From positions 1-64,000 of the forward strand of contig JACYXH010000205.1 in NCBI GenBank assembly GCA_026745465.1: DNA of 64,000 nt. The letters run 5' to 3'. The translations under genes and the position numbers were made by a program. This document shows positions 50,813-62,500 of the stretch, in pieces; the stretch's first letter is position 1, and each line of letters begins with the position of its first letter. The stretch comes from Lota lota. Taxonomy: Eukaryota > Chordata > Actinopteri > Gadiformes > Lotidae. The notes below the pieces were generated by a model. It worked only from the letters and a program-made list of their open reading frames with translations, searched no databases and was not told the origin of the DNA.

Positions 50813-52257
50813 ACTACACATCCACCCCCACCTTTCCATTGCCTGGATGCCACTTGGACAGCAAAACAGAGACCCACAGATGTGAGTGTGGATGGCTGGG
50901 AAACTGTGTACAAGTTGCCTGGTTGGTAGAAAACCTCGCAGAGAAGCCAAGCAACTGTGTTCAAGTCTCTTTGAGTTGTGTATGGGGGTGAGAACTGGTC
51001 AGTGGTACCGCCGGTCCTGTGCTGCAGAGTATCCTTAATGATTTAAACAACAGTCTTCTTCTTCTCCTTCATGTCCATTATATCTGTGTGTGTGTGTGTG
51101 TGTGTGTGTTTGAATGTGTGTCTGCATGGAAGGAGGCGTACAATACCTTTCTCTGGAACTTTGCCTTCGCTGTGTTGGCCTTAGTTGCGATCATCCATGC
51201 TTGTATATGCCTTGATGAAATCCTGTAAATTCTTCATATTGCAGCAGATGATCTTCTTTTCAAGCCATATATTCATAATGGCCAGTGGGGCTGTGACGGC
51301 CGGCCGTCCATATCAGGGGCAGAGGCAGATGACGACCTCCCCAAGGAAGAACTACTCAGCCTTCCTAATGCCAAGCTTGTGGTAGAACTATGCCCATCAA
51401 CCTCTAAGAGTGCTGCTGGTGTCTGAGGTTCTCCTGTGTAGGCCAAAAGGGACCCCTTGGAAAATGAGCTCCTCAGGTGTCAAGTACACTGTCCGGGGCT
51501 TTATGGATGAGAGAGGCCTGCCAGTAAGTGTGTCAGGTTGAGCATAGCAATAGGCCGACCACTCACCTGCCGTGAGTGCACGGTGAGATTGCAGATCAGT
51601 TTTAACAAAAAGATGGTGTTGTGGCGTACGGATGTTTGAAAAAATCCTGTTGGAACATAAGAGATACACCTCATGAAGAGAAAACAAATCCAAATAGATG
51701 CTAGTCATCCACTCAGTTATCTGCTATGGTATGGGGATTTCTAGTATGGCTCATTAATCCTCAGCAGTTAAGACATATCACACATCGTCCATAAGGCTTA
51801 GATGCTGCAGCTAGTAATTCCTTATTGATACTGTGTAAATTTGGTAAATTACTAGTGTCCGAGTGTATTCTAGTGCATACTATCTGGTAGCTGATGGCGA
51901 AATGTCTCTTACACAAACTCCCAGTATTCGATATACTGAATGATATATAGGTCGACTAATCAATCTGATTGTCGCAAATTATGTAGTAAAAAAACAAAAA
52001 GACAATACTATTACATTACAAACAACAAATAACTTTTGCAAAACTTAATCGAATGCATCTGTTAATAAACAGTAATATAGACATACATAATAGTATTATT
52101 AACCATATCTGTCTAAATGAAGGCAACATTTGCTTTTAGATAGGAATCTCTGTGTGAAATGTAGGTTATGGATAGGCTACTGAATAGAGTGTGACTCCAG
52201 TATGTTCTCATCAACACTAATCGGTGCCAAACCACGCCCTTCCAAGTAAATGTCAAA

Positions 52258-52294
52258 CACGTGGTTTTGTTATTACCGGAAGTGAAAGATGGCG
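52258..52294 (+). promoter_or_regulatory. lmbrd1 proximal promoter motifs: E-box, ETS, YY1-like
   Basis: Three motifs sit immediately before and over the start codon: CACGTG (52258-52263), ACCGGAAGTG (52275-52284, an ETS/GABP consensus) and AAGATGGCG (52286-52294, YY1-like, containing the ATG). No TATA box is visible. This is a common layout of TATA-less housekeeping promoters. The CACGTG core is also the core of CLEAR elements bound by TFEB at lysosomal genes, a suggestive but weak link from six bases. The 5'UTR would be very short. Confidence 0.6.
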
Positions 52295-52354
52295 TCGCAG
52301 ACATTGCTATCAGAGTCGGTACTTGGGTGGTCAATATTCACATTTATACTTTTG
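52289..52354 (+). CDS. lmbrd1: lmbrd1 exon 1
   Basis: The ATG at 52289 opens 22 codons, ending CTTTTG|GTAAGA. The peptide MASQTLLSESVLGWSIFTFI begins the first membrane segment. Length and phase (0) equal human exon 1, and the GW.IF motif is shared. Confidence 0.93.
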
Positions 52355-53837
52355 GTAAGAAGTATTTACAAGATATTAGTCTCACCATGTATCATGGGAC
52401 ATTTGTTTTATCTTAACACATTGACATTGTACCAATATATATGGATTTATATTCAATATTTTACAGGTGTTGGGTGCCTAAGCTAACAAAGCTAACGGGG
52501 TTCGTTGTAGGTCTGGCGTTGTTGCAGTGAGCTAGAAACAAAATAATATATAACTATATGTATGCATGCCTCACATACGTATACATTCACAACATTATGA
52601 CATCCTAGAGGAGATACGTGTCTAAGTATTGCTACAACTACTTTAGCATGGACCTAGAAGGTATACAGTGGCTAACGTTATATATGTGACGACTTATAGC
52701 ATTTTATTTATCATCTAACAGTTTATCTCCAAAATAAAATGACGCGAATATAATTTGTTATAACGCTTTGCATTATGAAAATGCTGGGGATTATCAGAAT
52801 TTTGGCTAAAAACCGTAGATATAAAATTTGTTTATGTGACATTGCTTTGTTTTTCATTCATATCTTGACTTGTATTTAAATCTTCCGAATCTCTTGAAGC
52901 CCTATAACAGCCACTGTTGGGTACATGTTGTTTTATTTAGAATTACTTAACACCTTATCTGTCAACCGTTCCTAATCTGTTTCCCAAATTAGTTTACAGG
53001 AATAGTTGTATAATCTGAAAAGCCGGTTTCATGAAACTGGGACGGAGTAGGCTAATATTATCTACTACCTTTACACCCTGACTACCTATAGAGCTGTTCA
53101 AGTCTGACCATTGGTCGTGTAACTACCCGGTAAAGGAAGCCAGAAGCTGCTTATAAAACAACCAAATCGTGTCAATTGCACTACTTTTTACAGCTTGTTT
53201 AAAGCTGTATAACAGTTTAACAGCTTGTATGTGGCCTGTACCTGGAGCCCCATCTTGTCTTTTAAAGAATGTTGATTATGATTTAACTTAAAATGTCAGT
53301 AGTATTTTGAATGACAGTGCTGAGGAATACATTAACAATATCGTTCGTCAATGAAAACCTCTACAAGATAGTGCCATCAAAAGACAGTGTGAGGTTTACA
53401 GGTTGGTCAATTAATTCTGGCAGGGCAGTCCAGATTAGTGGATTCTGTCACCTAATCATGACTCCAATAGTCAATTATGTCACGTTTATTCTCATAATAC
53501 CTTTTCAGCCATGTATGCCGTATTCAACATCCAATATTAATATAGCATAAAATAATCAAGGCTAACTGAGGCTAACTTCTTTGGAACTGAGGTCATCGGT
53601 TGTGTATTCACATCCCCAATGGACAGATCAGTGTGACTTGGTGGCTGTGCAGGGGTCCAATTCGGGCTAGCAATTTTATAACTTTAGTATTACTTTAATT
53701 ATAACTTCTCAAAGTTTGAGACAGCCCTGATTAAATTGTTCCTGTCTGGTTTGATAACTACCAATTTTTTCTTATTATAAAGCTCCTGGATGATGTGCTT
53801 CCCCATTCATTGCTGTAATTATTTTGTTCATTTTTAG

Positions 53838-54014
53838 GTGATTCTTGCCTTTTGTTGGTTCTACATCCGAAAATATCAAAGTCGGCAGGAGAGCGAAGCT
53901 GTTTCCACCATCACAGCAATATGTGCACTGGCAATTGCTCTGATAACAACTGCACTCCTTCCAGTGGATATATTCCTTGTCTCATTCATGAAGAACCCAA
54001 ATGGTACCTACAAG
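53838..54014 (+). CDS. lmbrd1: lmbrd1 exon 2
   Basis: The acceptor is catttttag and the donor TACAAG|GTTAGT. The 177-nt, phase 0-0 exon encodes 59 residues, exactly the human exon length. It includes LAFCWFYIRKYQSRQESE, VSTITAI and TALLPVDIFLVSFMKNPNG. Most residues are identical to human LMBRD1. It covers the end of the first membrane helix and the second (LAIALITTALLPVDIFLV). Confidence 0.98.
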
Positions 54015-55162
54015 GTTAGTATCAGTAGCCTGGAAATGCTAGATAGGGGACATCAACATGTTTGTACGTGCTACAAATCATTTTTTACATTTTGTTTTTG
54101 TCACAGCTTCCCACTGCGCTTTCTTTCACTTCCTCTTAGTTTGATTATTTCTTTCTTTTTCTGAACAGTAGGGAAAGTTACACACATAATCATGGTCAGC
54201 AGAACAGCACCATCCACCCAACAGGGGTTGATGGTGCTCATGCTCCTTAACTAAATGTAATGGCTACCTTCTTCATGGCTTCATGCCATATCCTTTAGTA
54301 TCATGTTCTTTGTTTCACATCCATCCTTGAATCATAATCCTGTTGGTTCAGTTCATGTGTTGAAGATCAATTTTGTTTTTGTTAAGCCTAATAGTTTAAT
54401 CTCACTGTCTAAAACTATTTGTTTGGACAAATTGCTTTCAGAAGTATTTTTGTAAAATAACTTGCATGTTTATGTTCAAGGTAGTAATGTGAAAAGTGAA
54501 ATGATTGCATTTAAGTGGAGTCCTCCAAAAATGGAGTTCTAAATTGTATTCAATTTGAGTAAAATGCTGATTTACTTCACCCTTGGCAACCGTTAGCAAA
54601 ACATCACCTAGTCCTTACAAAGTCCTCACTTTTATTTACAATAACAATAATAAAGTCTTACTTTTATAAAAAACTAAAGATTATATGATCAGTGAACTTG
54701 GGACAAAATGCCTTTACCAGGTACCAATTAATAAAATCATCAAGTTGGGTTATATAATATGACAAAATATTTCTTTTACGTGATGAAAACAAGGATGAAG
54801 TCAAATGATTTTGACCCGGGGATCATTTGCATGGAGATAATTGCTCACACCTGCCATGAACACATTTGTTTGATGTTATTGTCTCAATTTTTACTGTTCC
54901 TGTGTTAATGTTTCTTAATTCAGTCTGTCCCTGCATCTTGCATTGAAGTCCAAGTTTGGGTGTTCATGGGAGGTCAGACTATTGTACACACAGTTGTCTA
55001 CGCATGTGTACTGCAAAGTCACTTTCAGCTCAAAGGCCAATGCCAACCTCTCTGGTGTATGTTATTATGTTTCTTTGTTATAGTTCAGTTTGTTTGTAAA
55101 AGTACAAACAACGTATTTAACTAACTAGCTTGGTTACTATAACCATTGTATTGTATTTTTGT

Positions 55163-55337
55163 TATTTAGCAGACACTTTTATCCAAAGCTATTTGCAGTG
55201 AAATCAGATAAAGGTCATTAAGTAGCAGGTAGGGGTTGGACATTTTGTTAGAGGATGCTGTGGACATTAGGGTTCGAACCAAGTACTTTTCTACTGGCAG
55301 TTGAACACTCTATTTCCACTACACTATCCTGCTCCTA
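55163..55337 (-). mobile_element. tRNA-derived SINE relic
   Basis: On the minus strand a tRNA-like head carries a good B box (GGTTCGAACC at 55271-55280) and an A-box-like TAGTGTAGTGG. It is followed by a 3' tail AGCTTTGGATAAAAGTGTCT, the conserved tail of many fish SINEs and partner LINEs. The length of about 175 bp is normal. It sits in lmbrd1 intron 2 in antisense orientation. Confidence 0.75.
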
Positions 55338-55446
55338 CTTAGTATCTACTTAATTCTGGTGACATTTAAAACTTAACTGAACATTATTTTGGTTTGGAAA
55401 TACCATAATTAACCAACCATAAATGTAATATAACTCAACTTAATTT

Positions 55447-56213
55447 AAAGGTATCATATGTAGCATTTCTTTAACCTTCAAATATAAAAATTACTAGACC
55501 TGTTATATATTTTGTTGAGTGGTGTGCTTTTATTCCACATTTTAACAAAAAAAATTCAGACCCAGAGAAATGCTTAGTTTTATTCAAGGTAACGGTGCGT
55601 TTCGTTTGGTGCCTGTCAACGGCGTCATATCCTCTTTACCCATTTACTTCCGGGCAAAAATGGGAAACAGTAATCCAGTAGAGACATGGTTTATTTATAT
55701 ATTTAAATATCGATCTAGCTTACTACTATGTGCTACTATGACAAGTGGCTCATGCCAGCCACCAAGCTAATGCGTACAATAAAGTTTTTTACAACAACGG
55801 TCAACATGCTCACAAAGTTATTTGAGTATGATTGTTTTGACCACGGATGAAAGCGCTGGGGTACCGCGAGATTGAATTTGCCACATGACGTTAGCTACTG
55901 CTGTATAGGTAGTTGAGTCATCTAATGTTAAGTTAGCAAGTTAACGGTATGTGAGCTAAGGTTACTGCTGCTAGACATAACGTGAAAATAAACCTGCCCA
56001 ACGTAACGTGAATACAAATATAACATAACATAACATCGTCCGTGAAAATGGTTTATGCCTGAGTCACATCAGATCGATATTCACCGGAATGCTGGTGAAG
56101 ACTACTCCCATGTTCCCATTCCCACGCTACTTCATGACGTCATCAAACTGTCTTTTGTTATTGTTTTAATTGAGAGACACCTAGCGGCAGAAATTACACA
56201 TTATACCTATAAT
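55447..56213. mobile_element. Probable non-autonomous terminal-inverted-repeat element
   Basis: The left end AAAGGTATCATATGTAGCAT resembles the reverse complement of the right end, TATAGGTATAATGTGTAATT, and both are followed by TTTCT. The span is about 770 bp in lmbrd1 intron 2 without convincing coding potential. The superfamily is not clear and a target duplication is not obvious. Confidence 0.5.
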
Positions 56214-57626
56214 ACAACTCAATAAATGCATAGCACACATGGCTGCTATTTTCAAAAAAATATAAGCACTAAACATTATTCATTATTTTATGTGTTTTCA
56301 TGTAGCAACAAAAATAACTCCTCAAATAGTATTTGCAGGGTATTGCACTAGCAGAATATGTGCTGTCCTGGTTGTTTTAAATGTACTTTCATTCCTTGTT
56401 TAGAAACGTTCACTATTTCAATCTAACAAACCAAGCCAAGCAAATAACCTGCAAGTATCTATAAACACTTCAGCGATGCCAGCACGGCACAGTCGTAAAC
56501 ATGGACTGTAGGTCGTAAAGCCCTAGACACGCGTAGTGCGGGCGGGAGTTACGGTTTTGGCTAGTGACAAGGGCGTACCAGTTAAGAGGGATCCTACTAA
56601 TCATTGCCAAGCTTCGCAAACAGTTCAAGAGTGCCTCCGGGATGTTTCACAAAATACTACAAAGTGCATACGTTTTGGACTGCAGCGTGCAACGTGGTTC
56701 TATAAAACGACCACAAAGTATCACCAAGTGCCTCTTGGCGATGTTGTGCGAAGACCAACAAAGTACAACTATACCCCAAAATATTGCAAAGAGCATGGGA
56801 CTCCAAAATGTTTCTGTAATGTGCCCTATCACAAAAATGCTCTGTGATGTTCCATAGTTTACTTATCATACCTTTTGTAATAATGAACATTATTGTACAG
56901 TACTTTACAGGGATGTAAGTGCTATGAGGTATATTGTATTGTGGTACATCACATTGATGCCTTGTGCTAGACCACATAGGTTATTTTCTATCATCGCTAT
57001 GTTACTTGTTAATACATCACAGAGGAACATTGCAGTATTTTGAGGTGCTTTTCAGTTTTCATGTCATGTTGCAGTGATTAGGCCCTATTGAGGCTTGTAC
57101 CTCCAATTCCAAATGGAGGGTTTTGTGTTTTGGTCCTCCCTCTAATGGCGCACCTGACAAATCTGTCCTTCAAATATTCATTATATAGTATCAAATCAAA
57201 AGCATCACTCATGAAAAAAAGATTTATACAGTTTCTGCAACATTGATTATTTGGCTGTCAGAGTAAATTCGTACATTGCGGGTCAGTTTGACCTGAATGC
57301 TAATAGGTTTTGCTTTATTCGAAACATTATACAAAAGTCGAGGAGAAAAATCTCAAATCACCACCTTGAGCGATATTCTATTTTTTACATTTTGGTTTAT
57401 ACCACCCATTTCCTTCCTAGGGACCTTTGCAGTTGAAACATGCAATGGTGTATAATTTTCAGGATCGCCTGTTAAAGAAAAATCCAGGGAGAATAGTTCA
57501 GCTCCCTTTGTGTGGGTTCTAATTGTCCTTAAAGTCACTGCCTAAGTCATGTGTCACTGCCTTTTTTTTTTTTATCTATTGAGGAGTTCAAAGTGTATGT
57601 ATTTAATTTTTTTTTCTCCACTTTAG

Positions 57627-57690
57627 GATTGGGCTGAAAGCAACGAGACCAGAGGACAAATTGAAAACACAGTGTTGTATGGCTATTACA
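57627..57690 (+). CDS. lmbrd1: lmbrd1 exon 3
   Basis: The acceptor is ttctccactttag and the donor TTACA|GTAAGT. The 64-nt exon (21 codons + 1) encodes DWAESNETRGQIENTVLYGY then Y, the lumenal loop with an NET glycosylation sequon followed by the conserved VLYGYY leading into the next helix. Human has DWANANVSRQIEDTVLYGYY, so the fish protein carries one extra residue. Confidence 0.96.
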
Positions 57691-59511
57691 GTAAGTTATT
57701 ATAATACTTTTTTTAAAATCCTATAGATGCAGAAATGAGTGTGTTAAAACATATAACACATTGGAGTTATATGTAACAAAATGTGTATTTATCTCTAGCT
57801 TGGTTTATTTTTCTCTGAAAATGTTATTCCAGTTCAAAGTTAGTAGAAAATATGTATTGATTTGTCTTGTTAATCAATATCTTATGCAGCTGCAGCTCGG
57901 GACAGAATATAATATTTGGAAGGGCAAGCCGTTGGAATTTATATGCATCCTGAAATTGTTCTTACTTGAATACATTTAATTTCATATGAGGTATCGAAAG
58001 CTTGATTCAAAATATTTATTATTCATGCGGAATGGTTTATCCTCAATTTGAGGGAATAGCTTATCGGAAATGCAAATAAAAACAAGCCTTGTAGCTTGTA
58101 GCCTTGTCCTATTATGTTGATTATTTATCCAAATAGTGTTATTTGCATTATGCTACATTTCTAGTTGCTGTAAAAGGGTGTTTTGCTGTGGTGGTTTTCT
58201 TTGAATGATGTCAAATTCAGTCATGCCAAAGACACTAGATCATGAGTTTTCTAACAGATGCTGGCTTAAACTGCCCGTCAGCAATGCTGTTCTGTACCGT
58301 CTGTTCCAAAATGACAAACTCAAGGGAGACAGACTGTCTCTGAGCTCAGCCTGTCCAATAAATAAAAAAACACTTCCATTGGCATAACAACATCTGAAAA
58401 TTGGCTTTGACAGAAGAGGTACACTGCATGTGGCTCCTGTATTCAGCTGGCCACATTATGATTTTCTTCTAGATGCACAAATATGATTTTGTGCAGGAGA
58501 TTGATTTTCTGTGTCACCGTTAAGACTTTGTAGATGACATCCCCTTAAAGGGACACTTGGCTTAACAGGCAGTCGGTAATGAATAATGCATGAGCTCTGC
58601 ATCGTCGTGCATGTCGAGTTGTAGAGGGTTAATAGCGAACCCAGCAGGAATCCATGTGCTTTGTGTTCTGCAGTCGTAGTTTTATGAAAATGATTCATAA
58701 TATTTCCAAAGGAAAGCATGTATTATGTTTATATGGCAGTAAGGTCATAGAATAGGAAAAGTATTGATAGAAATTTGTTTAAAAAATTGCCTCGGCTACC
58801 TTACAATTTGAGTTGTATGTCTTACCAATAGCGCCATGAATCACATGGCTCCATTTGATCTTTGTCAAAGAAAGGCAATACTATTATAACTAATATTGTT
58901 AAAGGGCCGGATAGACCAGTCTACCAGCCTACCAAGTGGACTGTAGCAAATGTTGCTTATCTATCCATCATACATCTAGCTGGACACTCCCATTTGTGAT
59001 GTCACTAAGGCACAGGAAAAGGCAGATTTTCAAACGGCTTGTAATGGCTAATCACACTCACACTTAGTGGTATAACAGGGGCCCTTTAATTTCAACATAA
59101 AGTCTATGCCTGAGACTCTCAGGAATGCTGATGGCAACGGTGCAATCTCGGCAGCTGAATAGTGAGGAACATAAGAGAAAATAAAGCTCATGGGCCTTAT
59201 TCACCTAGCTGCCATCTTGGCCACTTGGCCAACTGAATGCGGAATTCCACATTCCGCATTCAGATGCCAATTATCTTTCAAATTAGTTGTCGTTGTTTCG
59301 CTATTAATCTGGAAGATCGCTAGCTCCAATAGTTCATAAAGGCTATTGCATGGAATTTAAAAGCATATTGTGCTTATTACAAAGCCATTTTTTGTAGATA
59401 GATGCCATGTCCTTTAATAACATACATAAAACAGAAAATAAGTAGTTTGACGTTTACTGAAGTAGTTGTATATATGTTGAAGTAGTTGTTGTATATGTGT
59501 ACAATACATGG

Positions 59512-59585
<74 letters not shown>

Positions 59586-62500
59586 ATGTATTGTTCTGTA
59601 ACTGCTTTCTAGACAAATGTGTCCTATGTTGTTATGAGGTTACTTATCAGGATACGCAGTGAGGCAATTTGGCAATGAAAATCCACAAGAGCTTAAAATA
59701 GGAACCATTACTCTTTATAAATCAAAGTTTCACACTCCAGTTTGGCTGTGTATTTCGCTATCTTTGGAGAATTACATTTTTATCAATTTTTGGAATCAAT
59801 TTCAGCCTCCATGGAAGGCACTCAGTTTTTATTTGCCAGTAGATGGAGACCAAGTTCCATGTGTATCCCTTCCTTGGTGTCCTTCCAACTCTTAAATGTA
59901 TGTATGTAAGAGTATTTGTTTTTAAGTAAGTATTAGACAGCCATGTCCATTTGTCTCTTTAGAAATAGAAGAATTACATGTCTGATGTAGTGATTGTGTA
60001 TGTCCTCTATTGAATATTTATATTAAAAAAAAATGTGGAGACCTTTTCATTTATTGTCACAGTTGACAATCAAATTGTGTTAAAAAAAACTCTTAATAAT
60101 CTCCAGTGTTTAATCTCTAAAATAATGTAATGGCATTTCTTGTCTTAAATAAAGGGTCTATTGTCTCTGCCTGTTAGTAAATCCTCTTTTCTTACTCTAA
60201 CACAAAACAACATAACATCTCTCTAACTCTAATGTAGAGAGAATGCTTCTTGGAATGGACTGGTGTTTTTTGTTCTAGTTAGACAAGGAATTAATCTTTG
60301 TTATGCAAGTTCATAGCTATCATTTGCATTGATTTTAAATGCTTCTAAAAGTGTAGACAATAATTGACCAGAATATTTTATCTAATGCATTTAGCTTAAT
60401 CTACATTTAAAATCAAATGCCCATCTATGCCACCATTCAGAATCACACATTTAAATTATTAGTTCCACATGTATATTTAATATATACAAAAACAACCACT
60501 GAAGATGTAACCATAGATAAACACGTTTTCTAAGACTTGGAAATTACTGACTCATTGAAGATTCATGGAACAAAAGCTGCCCTGGCGTTAGCGTCTAACA
60601 CCTCCATGACAGAGTAAAAAATGGCAACTCCTAAGTCAAAAAGTAACATTACAGTTTTGACATTGTCTTAAATAGGAGGTCAGATGTCTGTATTTGTCCC
60701 TCCCACTTTCTTTGAAAGTTAGCACAGATTTTTCTGATCTTTGATGAACTCGTAATAGTTTGAATGAATGTGTAGCTTTACTGTAATAGGTCTCTGTCCA
60801 TTTCCTGAGTACTTCAAAGCAGTGGTGCATGAGACTCTGAGGCATCAGGGCAAAATACCCCTGAGGCCTTTAAATAAATCATTAGCTCCTTTTCTGCCTT
60901 TTCCCCCCAAAAATCCCCATTTTATCTTGGCAAAGCTACTCTAGCCAACCCTGTAATAAACAAAGTTAAACTATGTCAAAGCTGTATATTCTTTTTTTGT
61001 TTGGCCCGGTCTGTTTTTCCTCTACTGGCTCTGAGGTACTGGGAGGTACTAGCCTTGTTTGAGTTCAAGAGTATAGCAGAACACAATGACAGATTGTGCA
61101 TTTATTGAAGGGAGCAGAACTATGTGATGCAATGGCCTTGAAGGATTTGAACTCTATTCTGGGTCTCAGCAAAATAATAGTTTTCACTGGTCACAGTTGG
61201 CAACTGTGATTAGATTGTGATAACCGGATCACAGTTACTAAAAGCACTGAAAACAGCACTAAACATTGGCAAACAAACCTATTTTATAAAGCCTCTCAAC
61301 AATGCATGACTGTGCAGCGGCTTTTGATAATGTAATGTTATATCCTGATCCAAAACTTTGCCAAAATACATATGAAGTTAATATTTAATGTATTTTGTAA
61401 GATGTTGGAAAAATGACTACCATGCGATTTTCAATATAAAATTGTTGTAATCATTTATGATTTGCTTGACAAGTTCTCATACTGTTTTGAAGTGCATAGA
61501 GGATACATTACAACAGACCACAATTTAACAGCCTTAATCACAGTTATGTATAACAATTTGCAAGTACAAATTAGCTAGAATGTGTAATCAAAAAAGACTG
61601 ACAGATAGAAAACTGTCAATGAACACTAATTAAAATTGACTACTGGCTCGGTGTATAAGACCATTTCTTTATAAATGTAGTTTTTTTATCTATTTTATTT
61701 CTATTTCCAGCGTAACCTTTACCTTTACACTGTGATCAACTCATTGAGTCATCGGTGTAGAAATTAAACAAACATTCTAACTACAAAACAAGGCATACAG
61801 TATAATGCCACATTGTAGTGTTAATTATTAAACAGAATATTAAATGGTATGCTGTCTAAACGGTTAATAATACAAAAGACCAAACTTGACAATGGTGGCG
61901 CCAAGGTCCCTGGTACACTCACCTGATCCATACCCACTACTGGATCTACGCCCACTCATGCATAACTACAATGGCAGTTTTCCACACGCAGTTAAGCAAT
62001 CAAAGTCTGTTGTTTGGCAACACTTTAAAGGTGATTGCTAACTTATCTGGCGCATGAGTCAAATCGGTGCAATTCTGCTACGCAGAGTCCATTGAGTTAG
62101 GGGGTGGGGAGAAAGGTGTGTCTGTTACGTCTACTCTCGATGTTAGTTTCAAGAGGCTAATTGTAACAAATAAATTTCATAGCAAACATTACACACTAAA
62201 CTGCACCTTATTTTCAGAATTCACAAATACCAACCATATAGCATATAGCAACCCGATAAAATATTCTTGGTTCTAATTAGTATTTAGCGTACATATACCT
62301 ACTGAAATGCACCATCTTTGCCTATGAGTCTAGTATTGATATGCAGCATTTGCTGCTGCTGCATGAAGACCAGTGACTATTATTTTAAAATAGTTATTTT
62401 GTAAACCGGTAATCACAGAGCAATTATTTAAGTAATAGCATATATTGTGTGTGTTCTCGTGGCACTTTAGCTGTTCCTGGTTAGGATATGCCAATGTTTA

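Larger units (their letters stand above)
44910..52257. other. Intergenic region and col19a1 5' untranslated part
   Basis: This lies between the two divergent start codons. A GTAAGT donor on the minus strand at 46878 could end an untranslated first exon of col19a1, but no promoter motif is obvious there. Microsatellites and a possible SINE relic occur. No other gene was recognised. Confidence 0.6.

Noticed and set aside
56536..56857. Two overlapping open frames of about 100 codons on the plus strand
   Set aside because: No recognisable domain and no splice or promoter context; they lie in lmbrd1 intron 2 and are probably accidental.
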